From Nelumbo lutea (Eukaryota > Streptophyta > Magnoliopsida > Proteales > Nelumbonaceae): a stretch of DNA of 64,000 nt. Where the stretch lies: assembly GCA_022828595.1 (NCBI GenBank), contig JAKGHH010000008.1, positions 2,850,728 through 2,914,727 on the forward strand. Direction: 5' to 3'. Below the pieces are notes generated by a model. The model did no database searches. It was not told the DNA's origin and was given only the letters and a program-made list of their open reading frames with translations. Below are positions 11,884 through 24,647 of this stretch, piece by piece (position 1 is the stretch's first letter; each line of letters opens with the position of its first letter). The translations under genes and the position numbers were made by a program.

Positions 11884-12870
11884 TAAAACACCATCTAGTC
11901 TATCCAATACTAGATGGATTGTACACTTATGGGAATCATATAAAACCATGTGGTTTATTGGGTTATAAATGCATTTAATGGTATAAATATTACTAGATTG
12001 CCTGATGATAAATGTTTACAACTATAATTAATAATTCAAAATTACAAGAAACCATCGGATTTGTTTAATGCTAGATGGTGTCTAAATATATAAAACACCA
12101 TTCGGCCTGTTCAATACTGAATGGATTGTACATTTATGAGAACCATGTAGTCTATTTGGGTTTTAAATGCATTTGATGGTGTAAATACACCTAGGTGATA
12201 GATGTCGCAACTATAATTGATAATTCAAAATTACAAGAAACCATCCGGTCTATTTAATGCTGGATGGTTTTTAAGCCTGTAAAACACCATCCAGTCTCCA
12301 CTATACTAGATGGCCTGTACACTTGTGAGAATCATATACAACATTGTGGGATATTGGGTATTAGATGAATTTGAGGGTGCATCTATTATTTTATCACATA
12401 TGTAATTGATGAATCAAAATTGTAATCAATCATCCAGTTTGTGTAATGCCAGATGGTTTATAAGTCTGTAAAACGCCATCCAATCTTCCCCATATCGAAT
12501 GGTCTGTACACTTGTGAGAATCATATACAACATTATGATTTATTGGGCTTTAGATGAATTTAGAGGTGCAAATACTATTTTATCACTTGAGTGGTAGATA
12601 TTTGCAATTGCAATTGATGATTCAAATCTGTAACAAACCATAAAGACTTAGTGATGCCAAATGATTTCCAAGTCTATAAAACACCATTTGGTATGTCCAA
12701 TACTGGATGGTCTACACACATATGAGAATTATAAAGAATCATGTGGTTTATTGGATTCTAAATGCATTTGATGGTATAACTACAATTAGATCGGGATAGA
12801 TGTTTACAACTATAAGTGATGTTTCAAAATTGTAAGTAATCATCTAATCAGTTTAATCCCAGATGGTTAA
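11884..12870. repeat. Tandem array of about five ~190-210-bp units, each with two hairpins
   Basis: Units begin near 11884, 12092, 12279, 12468 and 12676 (AAAACACCAT-like). Each holds an inverted motif of the form CCATCTAGT-N9-ACTAGATGG (perfect at 11891-11917) and, about 140-150 bases later, a second one of the form CCATCCGGT-N-GCTGGATGG. The short stem motif is kept better than the sequence between. No coding frame. Confidence 0.8.
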
Positions 12871-12978
12871 TATATCTTGCACTTCTAAATTATCAATATA
12901 TAGTGGTTAAGATATATTGTGAATATTGCACATGCAACTAAATATTATATAGAGCCTTACTAATATTTAACATAAAGC

Positions 12979-13099
12979 AAATTGATTCTTAGTTTGAATG
13001 ACAACATATCAATCACAAGCCTTATTGATACAAACTTCAAATTGATTCTTAGTTTGAATGACAACATATCAATCACAAGCCTTATTGATACAAACTTCA
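12979..13099. repeat. Perfect 60-bp tandem duplication
   Basis: The 60 bases beginning AAATTGATTCTTAGTTTGAA at 12979 are repeated without change from 13039. The identity suggests a recent duplication. Confidence 0.9.
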
Positions 13100-13800
13100 A
13101 ATCATGACATCTCAATATCGTTAGTTTTTCATAAACATGGTTCTCAATCTTAATCCAAACTCAGCTTTAGAAACCAATACATAAAAAAGAAAGAAAAAAG
13201 CACTTGAACAATAGCTCGGTCTTTGTGTGTGAGAGAGAGAGAGAGATGCTTACATGTACAGAGATAAGAGAAGATAATGACTTTCAAAGAATGAAGACAA
13301 TGAGAAAAGGGATAAGGGAGAATAAGATTGAAAAAAAGAAAAGGCAGGTTTCATTGGGCCACTCTTTTAGTTAAGGTCATTTTGGTTAGAAAAAAGTAAA
13401 AAACTCTCCCACTTACTCTTTTTGCAATGATTTTGAAAATGTAACTGATTTTGCCCTGTAGTGGAGAAAGAGGAGCAGTGGTGAAGGACTTCTAACGGTA
13501 AAAAGGAAAGAAAAATATATAGGGTATAGAAGTATTGAATAAAAAAATTAAGTGTAGACCAACCAAAGACATGAGAAATTGTCATTACCAAGATTTTGGG
13601 GTGTGGATAGGGCCAGTCCACGATATAATGTGGACCAATTCAATTCACAACCAACCAAATAACTTATCCCGTGGCATGGACCGACATGGTCTATCTATGA
13701 AATAAACACGCTTCCGAACGTCACCTAAATGACCTTTCATGGTTTCACTAAAACTTCTAATAACTTAGCTCTAAAAGAAAAAACAACAACCAAACAATTT

Positions 13801-15875
13801 TGAGTTTTTTTTTCTTGTTATCTCATTTCAAAATATCTCATATATATATTAAAGATAATTTCAAATAACTCACATCGAATTGTAAACCATGAGAAAGCAT
13901 GTGTATATAATATCAATATCAAAAAAAGGAAAAAAAAAAAGCAAAGGTGTCATGTGATGTTGGGAGTTGGGACATGGGGTGAGATTAGGTGAAAAAAAAA
14001 AAAGGTGTAAATGAATTGACTTGAGTCGAATTTTAGCATGACTTGAAGCGAAAGGGGGAAAGTCTGGTCAATTAGATTCATAATGTGTGGGACCTACGAA
14101 AAGATTGATTTTCTCGGTATCACTTATTCGAATAAATGGTACCCTTGCGAGACTCGGGTTTTCAACTTAAAATTTCAAATTTGCCCCCACAATTGAGAGT
14201 ATCTCTCCTACTTCTCTCAAAAAGCAGCTTCACCGCTGCCAATTCCCTCAATTGTTGCCACTGCTTTATCAGGTCATCGTTGCTACTCCGTTTACTTACT
14301 GATGCCAAAGAGTTTATCCTCCTACAATCTATCATCTTCACCGCCCCTTTGTTGCTGGCACCATTGATCCTCTTAGTTGTCGTCGTCGCTGCTTCGCCTA
14401 GTTGTCGCCGCTGCTCATTGTTTTTTCATCCATTGAAACGGTAAGAATTACTATTCCTCTTCCCAGTGATGCATTGTTCCTCTCTGATGCACATATTGCA
14501 TCTTATTTTTTTCATCCCATTCAAAAAATTGTTTCTAATCTTATTTTTCTCCTTTTTATTGTTATTTCATTGATTTCATTTTTTTTTATTTTGATTTTTT
14601 GTTTCCAGAATTCTTGGTAATCCAATTTGTTGAAAGGGTACCTGAATGATTTTGGAGGACATTAACTTATAGTGAGGCAGAATACACATTTGGGAGCGGA
14701 GAAATGATGGATATGCTTATCTTGTCGATCAATCCGGCCAGATGTTGTTTAATTGAGATGCTATTAAAAGAATCTTACTTAAGGCATGCAAAACTCAGAT
14801 TACCAAGAAATCTAGCCCAAGCGAAGTCTCACAGGAGCTCTAATTGCAGGTTCTTGTGTAACAATTTTGAACATACAACAACCTGAAAAAGTTAGCAAAA
14901 TGTTACTTTTTGGATGGCCAAAAATACAGGAGATACTTATTTAGTTTACTGGGAAGAAAAGAGAAAAATGCATCATACACCATTGTTGTTGTTTCATAGG
15001 ATATGGTATTAATTTCTTGAAAAATCAACGATAGAAGTTCTTTTTGTTTCAAATGCAAGTGCTTCATACACCAACATCTGGATTCTTTTTTTTTTTTCTT
15101 TTTTTTTGAGCAAAAACATATTGTTGTTAGTTTGGAATAATGAAAATGGGAAGCATTTTTTTCTTTTATTGGTAGTTGGGGCAGGATTAAGGTACAGTCC
15201 TGCTTCCATTTATTGTTCTTTTCCTTTTCTTGTGTGTGATTTTGAATGCTTGTTTACTTTTTATGGTTCCATATATTTCAGTTTTAATCTGTTTTATAAT
15301 GCAAAAAAAAAAAAAAAAAAGCTTATTCATGTCCCTTTCTTTTGATTATGATTGTCAATAGATTTTCTTGGAAGCAAAGCATATGCTCATTTTAATATCA
15401 ATTTTTTTTTATAATTTCTATTGGGATAGTGGAAATTTTATCTATTCTATTGAAATGAATAGGATTTTTTATCGAATATTCAAGAAACTAAGTCATATCC
15501 GTGGTTGAAATTACTGAAGTTTGGCTACTCAATTGATAGAAAGGTTATCAGCAAAACCTGTCAAGGGTTAGAGTAGTGGTAGTCCCTAAACCTAACTGTT
15601 AGAGAGATATAATTGTGGATTACCTTTGTATATAGTTGTTTGAGACACGTATGGAAATATTAGGGATAGTTTAAGCCCTCTTTGGTGGGTTAGGAGACTT
15701 GGTTGGGTGTGTTTGTATTTAGGGAAGATACTATTATTGATTTGTTTTTCTTTATTGATTTAGTTTCTATATTATTTATACCTAGTGGGTATGGTAAACC
15801 ATCTCTTAGTTAACAAGTAGAGTTAAAATAGTACCTAGTGTTTTATGATTGAAAATAACGGGTACTAGATACTCT
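13801..15875. other. Long stretch without a recognised gene
   Basis: AT-rich. A possible donor (ACG/GTAAGAA at 14440) and acceptor (TTTCCAG at 14608) bracket sequence that looks like a transcribed leader, and open frames exist at 14136-14444 and 14704-14886, but none resembles a protein I know. Poly(A/T) runs occur at 15085, 15301 and 15403. No element boundary could be set. Confidence 0.35.
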
Positions 15876-16005
15876 GGTTGTGTAGAACAGAATTCTCATC
15901 TAATATCTAGTTCGTGCCTCTTCTTAATATTCAAATGTTGATGTACAACACCAACAATTTCAAATTCAGAACGTAATATTAGATGAAAATTCTGTTTTGT
16001 ACAAC
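15876..16005. repeat. ~30-bp inverted repeat (foldback)
   Basis: GTTGTGTAGAACAGAATTCT and following bases at 15877-15908 are the diverged reverse complement of 15976-16005 (ending AAAATTCTGTTTTGTACAAC). The pair lies immediately left of the hAT-like end at 16006. Confidence 0.6.
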
Positions 16006-19000
16006 TAGGGGTGGCAAATGGGTGGGTTGGGTTGGGTAAGGGTTGAATACCAATCCACCCATCTTGACCCACCAATCCACCATGACCCATCATCAATGCT
16101 TGTTAAAGGGTCATAACCCACCCTAACCTTGACCCACCCATATTAACCCACTTGACCCATTCATATGACCCTTGCCCACCCTCACCCATACTAACCCACC
16201 TACCATCGCATATAAATACATTAACGGGTCGGATCGATCCATGTACCAAAAAATAACATTTTTTATGAAACACCTCTAAATGATGCCACATGGTAGAAAT
16301 GGGTCGTGACTGCCTGTAATACCCGAAAAATAACAATTTTTTGAGAGAAACAACTCCTAAGATTGTCACGTGGTATAAACGGGTGGGGTTGACCCATATA
16401 GCCGAAATAACAGAAAATACCAGAAAATGCAGAAATTAATTAGAAAAATTTGCTAAAAAAAATAAATTGTAAAAAATACCAGAAAATTGAAAATTTTGCA
16501 AAAAATACTAGAAAATTTCAAAAAAAAAAAAACAGATAATTGTAGAAAATGCAGGAAAATAGTAGAAAATAGCAGAAATTGCAGAAAATACCAAAAAAAA
16601 TTGTAGAAAATTGCAGAAAATACCAAAAATAGCAAAATTTTGCAGAAAATGAAAAAAACCCAGAAATTTACAGAAAATACAAAAAACACCAGAAAATTGC
16701 AGACAAATAGCAGAAAATGCCAAAAATACCAGAAAATTGCAAAAAAAATGTAGAAAATGCAAAAAAAGTAGAAAATTATAAAAAAAAAAGTGTATAACTT
16801 TTGCAGAAAAAAAATCAGAAAAAAATGTATAACTTTCTGACATTTTGAACAAAATCTAGAAAAAAAAAACATGCAAACATACAATTTAGGTGTATGACAA
16901 AGAGAAAAAAAAATACATATTTCATATTGTAAGTGTATGAGAAATAAGAGAAGTAATACAAAAATAACATTCATTATATTTAGCCATGAGCAAAATTAAG
17001 TACATACTTTGACCATGCCTACATATGCTATATATTAGAGTATGACATGGAACAATACTTTGGCCATGCCTACAATAGTTTGTTGCTAATTCAAGGATGC
17101 TCCTCTAGATGGAATAATAACTTGTTGCTTCAAGGAAACTGAAACATATGCTTAATCATTTTAGCTAAATATCACATGAATTTCAAGGCATACAAAATTC
17201 TAGATGGGTGAACTCTACTTTGAAGTTCAGAAAAGCTTTGCCTTATTATGATTAGTAACCTTGAACATTTATATATTTGCTACTAAAACCAAATAAGCAA
17301 TGTGGAACAGGGACACAAAGACAAGTTTTAGACAAAAAACATCAATTTTTTGTCAACCAACTTACTTATTTTTCTATTTTACAAAAGCAAGTAATTAACA
17401 TGTTCCTTAATTATAAACAAAATAAATAAAAGATTATGGCTTGTGCATGGTTTATCCCAATTTGTAATTTTCCTTCATTATGAATCAAGGCCAATTAGTA
17501 CCACACAAGCAGGAAGTTGAATCAGGAAACTATGGGTTGGTCTAGCAGATTAGTGAAAATGTTCATTTTATTAAATAATACTTTCTGATTTAGTGATAGT
17601 ATACTAGCAAAAACTCATGCCTTGGTATTTCTAACAGAAGAAAAACAATAAGGAAAGTAATAGACCTTATTTAATTAAAAAGAACATAGAGATTTTGAGG
17701 AAATATTTGGAATGCTTATTTTAGAAGCTAGATTGGGCATGATCAAGTCTTGTCATGTCTGTGCTGGGTTAAAGTTATAAACCATAAGTATCAGAGTAGT
17801 TAAAAAGCTGAAGTTGTTGAAGTGTGGCATTTCTGGTGTATAATGTTAATGCTATTTTAATCAAAAGAGTGAGCTTGGAAGATTAGACACATTGTGAATT
17901 GTGATCAAGGGTCATTGATGACAACTAGGGATTTTTCATAGCTACTTAGACACAAGACCTCTAACATAGTTTGGGGCCATATAACTTTCCATGTGTTCCA
18001 ACCTGGGGTAAGCTACTCAGGTGTCCCACCCTCCTAGAATGGAGAGTGATAGGCTCAAAAATCAGCTAACTAGAATATGATTCCAAATGAATGCTTCTAG
18101 TATCAAATATTTAATTTGAATGACACAAAGAACTTCTATCAATATTCTTTAAACTTCTAAAGACAATTCTTTATAAATGAAGTCATGTTTAAACTCAAAC
18201 AGTCTGCTGCAACTTTGTTGTTCTATCCAATATTCTTTATTCATTAGAGACCATCCCATGGTGTTGATTGAAAACTTCTTTACCAAACCATATTATAGTG
18301 AATAAACAACCAGAGAAATTAATATTTACAAACAGGACTCACAGTGGGTTTAATAGAGCAACGGATTTGAGGCTATAAATTATAATAATACAACTTTTAT
18401 GAGCTTGGACTTGTGCAGCATAGTGGAAGATGTGACTTCCATTGCTCCAATTTAATTAACAATTAGTCAATGCCGTGGACCTTAATTTAAATTTGCATAA
18501 CTGATGTGGGGTTCAGTGCTGGATATTAGATAAGATTGTCATAAAACAATGACCATGTTCAATGGGCATGGGTGCATGGCAGCCTCGGAATCTAAGTTCA
18601 AACAAGTCATCGTCAAACTTAAACAAAATAAGAGAAATGAAGTTATCAGGAATGGACGCTCACGTCAACCCAACTTAATTAGAACCATCACCTCTAGACG
18701 AGATATAAGGAGAAGACAAGCGGCCATTAGATATTTGATAAAAGAACAAACTGAAGACATACTTGCTGGGTCGATTTGCATTAGACTATACTGTAAATCT
18801 GTGGTGTTTAATAAATGAAGCTTCATTACAAGCACCAAGTTAAGGGAGACATTCATTGATCCAGTCCGACAGCCTTGTAGCCATTTCGTTCTTTTCTCTG
18901 TTTTATCTTTTTCTTCCAACAGTCGTCCAACACAGAGAGATTCCCATGATCCCATGACTCAACTTGCCATGAATCATCCCACCTAACCAATGGGGATCTT

Positions 19001-19715
19001 TCTATGTCCACTGGAGAGTAAATATATGTTTTGGGCACTTTTGGCGCAAAATATAAGCAACAGGGACAAGTTTCAGACATGTTTCATGTTCAACTTTTTG
19101 ATTGAACAATATGACTATGGGAGGTAGATAATCAATGAAGGTTGAGCAATGTCAAAAGATTTACCTATCCAAAACTCTGATGTACACGCGACTTGAGATT
19201 TGAGAATACTGAGAAACAATGGCATTGAAGCTAAGAGGACAAACTTGTTTCAATGGTAGAGACGACAATCTTGCTTCAATGGTGGAGAACTTGTTTCAAT
19301 AATGGAACAAAGAATTGTGAATGGATAGAAACCCTAACACCTTTCGATCTTGCACTTGATCTAATGACTAGTGGAACAAAGAGCAAAGATCTGAAACTTA
19401 AATAATGGATTAATCTTCAATGGTGGAAGTTCGTTCGACTGAGAACTGAAAAATACCCAGAGATCTTTGTTCGACAGTTCAACTCTTGCAGCAACTCTCT
19501 CTCGACCCTCTCCTCTTACGGTCTTACCCTCGCAACCCTCTCCTTACCCAAGTGACCCTAACCCTTTTTGACCCAATGGGCACCCTCGACCCAACCCACC
19601 CTAACCCTCTTTTCCTTGACCCTAATGGGTCACTTGACCCATATAACCCACTGTTGAAATGGGTGGGTTTTGAAGTGGGTGGGTCAAAAGGGTCAGGATC
19701 AACATTGCCACCCTA
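16006..19715. mobile_element. Candidate 3.7-kb non-autonomous hAT-like element
   Basis: The left end TAGGGGTGGCAA and right end TTGCCACCCTA form an inverted pair. Next to both ends lie many copies of GACCCACCC / GGGTGGGTC-like motifs (16015-16215 and 19510-19692), like subterminal transposase sites. Inside is an A-rich GCAGAAAATACC-type simple repeat at 16396-16850. An 89-codon frame at 18549-18818 matches nothing known. The flanks (TGTACAAC and GTTATGTT) do not form a TSD, so the ends might belong to two related insertions. Confidence 0.45.
16396..16850. repeat. A-rich degenerate simple repeat
   Basis: Degenerate repetition of AGAAAATACCAGAAAATTGC-like words. It creates long minus-strand Phe/Leu-rich open frames that are artefacts of the low-complexity sequence. 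Confidence 0.8.
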
Positions 19716-20961
19716 GTTATGTTTAGAATTTTAGTCACTAGATAATATTGGTTTTTCTTATGATAATGGCAATTTGTTCTGGCTACTGGGACAAATTTGT
19801 CTTTTGTCCTATGATCATTCCTAAACACATCCTAACCCTCTTAAACTCATTCCTACATTTATCAGAATTGGAACAAGTGGCCTCAATGAACTTGAGTACA
19901 ATCACTAGCGCTTGCCTCATCACTACTTATGTGTAGTGGAACTAACATTAGAATTGGAAACATAAACCTTGGGGACATAAAGGATGAACATCACATAGTT
20001 ACTAATATTTAGAGTCACAAGCCTTAGCCTCATCTAGGTTTTGAGGCTTGTCAGTAGAACTCAGTGAGCTAGAGCCCATTGTGACTCATCTAGATCACTA
20101 GATGTGAATGGATGTAATCAGTCCATGTAAAATTTGAGGTTATTTTAGTTGCAATTATGTGCTCTGAGGTGAATGGATATTTCTATGGCTTCTTTGATAC
20201 ATTTTTAGGCAACCACATAAGGCTTTTCTCCTCTTGTCAGTTCAAGTTGCATTTATACTATGGAGTTCCATTTTTTCTTTGATTGTTATATTGTTTTGTT
20301 TAGTTTTTACAACCAAAATATCGTTTGATTACAGAGAGGTAGTGTACTTGCTTGAAAAGTTATTGCTTATCATGAGCGGTATCTTAAAACACAAATCATT
20401 TGATGACTTTTGGCTATAGTGAAGCATGAAATGGAAGTGATGTAGTAATGCAAGTTTGTAATACGACTGATTCAAGCTATCTATCTCCACTTCAGGCTTC
20501 TAAAGTTTAAACTTTCAGCAATTACACCAAATGTGGATATATTTGGTATTGTTGATCCTTTCTTGTTGCAATAGAAATATAAAAACAGATTGACTTGTGT
20601 TAGTTCTAAAGACTCATCCTTACAATGAAAAGGAGTATTACCTAATGTTGGTCCTATTTATTTAGGATCTTGGGAGGGCTGGACTGGAAATGAACCCAAC
20701 ATTCGGGCATTTTCTTGAATGAATTGGCCATTCTCGGACTCAGAGCCTTCTTTCCCATTGTTTGTCATAATGGAATTTTAACATTGCACCAAACTTGCCA
20801 TTGTTGAGTAAGGAATATTAATAACATGACAATTAGCTTCCACCTAGTAGATTATTGTAAAGGAAGGTTTTTATTTAAGTTCATTACTTCCCCAATGCCT
20901 TTCTTTACAATTTTCTAACATGGAGGTTACTTCAGACCCTCATCATTATGGTGTGGCTTAT
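19716..20961. other. Stretch without recognised gene or element
   Basis: Ordinary AT-rich intergenic DNA between the hAT-like element and the solo LTR. I see no exon series, RNA gene or repeat boundary. Confidence 0.5.
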
Positions 20962-22524
20962 TGTGACACTAGCAAGTGCATTAGCCGTTCAAGTAATAAA
21001 GTAGTGAATGAAGTATCATTCCCACGAGGATTTAGGAAACAATTATCAATACTAAATTGTGCACTTCTTATCTGATCAACAATAAATCAAAACTTTATTC
21101 AAAAAGCTAAAAATTCTAAACTAAAATCGATCTAAATTATTGGCTCAATTGCCTTCAAATCAATTTAGAAGAGTAAGCAGTAAATGTCAATATCAGAATT
21201 CAACAATCTATCAATTTGGATAATTCGAATAAATCATGATTGAGCCTTGGTTTGGTGAAACCCCAAGGTTATGAATAGCCTCTCTCAAGCGCATGTTCAT
21301 CCTATGCATGAGTGACAGTTCTTTTATCTCTAGCAAAAATCTAATCCCCATGCATGCATTTCTTCAAACACTTCTAAGGCATCAATTCAAATCTGAATTG
21401 ATCACCAACTGAATTGTGCAAGTTATCTCTAACCTTGCACTCAATTCAGTTTTTGAATAGTAGATCTGAATTCCTAGAGTCTCTCTCAAGCACTCTAGGA
21501 ATTTCAAGCTTTAAATCCATTCGGCCAATCTGAAATTTGCAGATCTGAATTCTCTTTCAAGCAATTCAGATTTTGCAATCTCAGATTTGAGAATTCAGAT
21601 ATGAGTTTTGAAAGTTAATTGGCCGAATTAATCTACAATTTAACCCCTATTCAAGAAACTTCAAGTACAATTCACAACCATTTGAATGAATCAAAAAGAA
21701 TTTGATTGCTGATCTGAAATTTTATAAATTGAAATACATCAAGAAAGAATGGAAGAGAGAGAAAGAAAAATTTACAACAAGGAAGCTGAATTCAAATCAA
21801 AGGAAAATGAAACAAGAGTAGAATGACTACAATAGATTTCTGAATAAAAAACCCCAAATTTCGAACTCACCTTCTCTTCTTACTTAGCTTGACTTGAACT
21901 CTTTCAGCCCTTCTTCTTCTCCTTCCTTGCGCCTAGCCTTCTTCTCTTCTCTTCTCTCAAGGTGGCTGGACCTCTAAGAGTGGGAGAGCCTTCCTCTCAA
22001 GCAATTGAACACCTCTCCCCCTCCTAGAGGTCTCCTTATATAGTTTTTCAATGGGGCTCTTGCCCCTTCTTGAAGCCTCAAGAATGGGGTATATTACACT
22101 CCTTTCTTGAACTTTCTAGAGCTCTCTTGAAAGCCTCCTAATGGCTGTTATTTGGGTTGCACTTAGACTCTCTCTTAGCACATGATAGTTATATTTTGAG
22201 CTACTCTTTTGGGTTGAGAATGGACTTTCTTTGCTGGGTCGAATTCTACTCTTAGCTAGGCTTTCTTTTCTTGGGTTTTCTCAAGGAATCCACTTTATCT
22301 TCTTGGGCCGAAGTGCTTTCTCTTGCTTCCACAACCGGGCTGGGCTGAAATTGGTCGTTTTGAACCTTCTTTTTTTTTGCCTTTTTCCTTCATTTTTTTT
22401 AGATTAATTATTCCTGAAACTTATTCTTAACATTAAGCTAAATTAAAGCAAAAATTAATAAAATCGGCATAAAAATCCATACTAAAATCCTAAAAAATTA
22501 TAGATAAATTATAAGTTCATCACA
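20962..22524 (-). mobile_element. Probable solo LTR (gypsy-like), 4-bp TSD
   Basis: The ends are TGTGACAC and CATCACA, giving TG...CA termini in either reading. TTAT lies directly outside both ends (20958-20961 and 22525-22528). On the minus strand a TATATAAGG box falls at 22034-22042, and the 3' end reads ...ATCCTCGTGGGAATGATAC ... GTGCACTTGC-like, wording I associate with plant gypsy LTR ends. No internal domain, PBS or PPT is nearby, so it is read as a solo LTR. Class assignment is from memory. Confidence 0.5.
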
Positions 22525-22528
22525 TTAT

Positions 22529-24035
22529 CATCAACAACATAATAATCAGACATAGGCTTCCTCTATAATTGTTTGTACTGCAGTTCTAACAAGCTTCTTT
22601 CTCTCTCCTCATCTAAACAACTTTGGCATCCGTTATGGGATTGAAGGAGAAAATGTTGCACTCTACTCATTTGTTTGTAATGCCATTGAAGTCTGATGGT
22701 TTATGTAGTGACAAAGCACCAGGTATCACCATTCTGTTATTTATGCTCCATCTGTTTGCAGTGCAAAATGCATTGCACTAATACAAATGTATATGAGTGC
22801 AATTTTTTGGTCAATTTTTGCTTCAGGTTTTAGTTTTCTTAAAAAGAGAGTGCAATTTTTAAATAACTTTTGTTTCAGGTTTTACTTTGCTTCAGGCTCT
22901 ACTTCATTTGCATTGCAAATGAACAAAACAAATGAATAAATTAGAACTGGGTAATGAAGGGCCGAAATGCTTTGACATCTGTTCTGATTTGAAGTTGTTG
23001 TGGAAATGTAGAATAAATTAACATACTGCAAGGGTGTATAGGACTAGACTTCAGTTTTTAATAACAAAACATTGTATTCATCATGCATACTGCAATGGTG
23101 CTTGAAACATTGATTTAGGCCCAAAGGGAAAAATCGGTAGGATGTGAAAAAAATACCAACTTACCCAGGAAAGTGGATGTTGCAAAAGAACATATGAGAG
23201 TAGGCAATCTCATTTACCTAAGTAAATTGAACAAAACAAGAACATGGGTAAATGTGTTTCCAAAAAACAAACATGACCTATATTTAAATTCAAGTTTTAA
23301 TTTGATTCGACCAAACACTCTTATATAATCAAGTTTGAATCTCAAGATAAGCTTGATTAATTTTGTAACTTGAATTTGACCTATAAAATGTCGAGCTTGA
23401 GAAACTCAAATTGAGCCTAATGGAATTAAGCCCAAACCGTTTGATTAAAGATTGCTTCAATTGCACCCATTGTTTAAAACCTTGAAGTGAGGCTAGGGAA
23501 AAAATGCCTAGCCTCAATAGCCTCATATTCCATAATACCCCACAACAAGGATCAGGTCCTCGGTTGTTTGAGAATTATGCCTTTGGGCCTTTGGCCTTGT
23601 AATAATGCATATGAAAATAGATTATTTTTTATTCTTTATATTTTGTTCTTACCCACTTGCCCATTTACCCTATATTTGACAATTTATTGCCATGTATAAG
23701 TGGTTATTCTTCACTAATGCATGAATATAGATGCAAGAAATGAAATAAGAAATCCTTTAGGTTCATATCCCTGGATTAAAGGGTTAGATTTATATGATAT
23801 TATTCTTATGATGTTTAAATTACAACTTTACAAGATAGGATTCTAGTCAACCTATATCTAATACTAGCGGGACCTATGCAATGCATGGGATCTGTTAAGT
23901 GAAAGTTAAATAATAGAAACACGTAAGAGTATACAATTGTTTTATATTTTTTTAAAATTTAAATAATTAATAATTATTTATATTTTTGAGTTTGACAATG
24001 ATATAAAAAAATACGATATTTGAAAAAAATTTGAC
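22529..24035. other. Stretch without recognised gene
   Basis: AT-rich intergenic DNA between the solo LTR and the region upstream of the YLMG1 gene. Nothing supportable was found. Confidence 0.45.
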
Positions 24036-24140
24036 CAATCAACTCGTATCATAAAGCGTGATAGCCACTAGGTGTTATTTATCAAAATTCAAGAGTGGGT
24101 TTCCATTAGTCAAAACTTTTTCGATACCATAAATTTCCCC
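24036..24140. mobile_element. Partial copy of the CTATGATATGG MITE
   Basis: TTATCAAAATTCAAGAGTGGGTTTCC...TAGTCAAAAC...GATACCATA closely follows the inside of the complete element at 41902-42053. The left TIR is absent. It lies about 300 bases upstream of the YLMG1 TATA box. Confidence 0.5.
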
Positions 24141-24445
24141 TTATATATTACTATCAATAATTTTTTATAACACAAAAATAACAATAATTAATTTCAGCTA
24201 GCGTTATTATCATGCTGATGAAACTTGAACAGGTGAGATTAGTTTTGCTTTGCCCATTTATAAATTGACCAAAATTGAATGACCCGAATATAGATATATA
24301 TTTATATTTTATATTTTTAATATAAGAAAGTGAAAAATTTTCCATATTTCTGAGTCTAAAATATTTTATATTATGAATTTAATTTTTAAATTTATTTTTT
24401 ACGCTTAAATGTTTTAAACCGGCTAATCAAACCGAAAATCGATTC

Positions 24446-24453
24446 TATATAAA
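24446..24453 (+). promoter_or_regulatory. TATA box of the YLMG1 gene
   Basis: TATATAAA, about 195 bases before the preferred start codon at 24648. Transcription would begin near 24475-24485, which puts the in-frame ATG at 24456 upstream of the transcript and argues for the downstream start. Confidence 0.6.
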
Positions 24454-24647
24454 CGATGAAAACTTTGAATCATATGCCGTTTGAATCTTCTCATCAAGCG
24501 GTGGTGCTGGCGCCACAGACCTTCCCACGCTCCCGCCACGTGGGAGGAAACTCGAGAGGAATAATCCAAACATTATCTAGTCGATCCTTCTCAAGGCCGA
24601 ACAGCGGAGGCTTCCTCTCATTCAGCTCAGTAACAGGCAGATCAAAC

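Larger units (their letters stand above)
10669..13800. mobile_element. Large transposon-like block, boundaries uncertain
   Basis: The left part starts with GGGGCTGTTTGGGATGACTG. The 10780-10832 segment (CAAAAGCAGAGTGAGCGGGA onward, to ATTGCCCTT) has an inverted, diverged counterpart at about 13372-13436 (AAGGTCATTTTGG... ACTCTCCCACTTACTC... TTTTTGCAAT). The far right (13740-13796) weakly mirrors the left end and finishes near CCAAACAA. Inside lie a foldback MITE, a paired-hairpin tandem array and a 60-bp tandem duplication. The open frames at 11197-11743 match nothing I know. No TSD could be fixed, so the superfamily is not assigned. Confidence 0.35.

Noticed and set aside
14136..14886. Possible two-exon gene with donor at 14440 and acceptor at 14608
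   Set aside because: Neither side encodes recognisable protein and the frames do not join meaningfully; may be a non-coding transcript but unsupported.
16453..16974. Phe/Leu-rich minus-strand open frame of 173 codons
   Set aside because: Product of the A-rich simple repeat; no start context, domain or conserved length.
18549..18818. Basic 89-codon frame that could be a small gene
   Set aside because: No family resemblance, inside a candidate transposon, no TATA or splice context; left unannotated.
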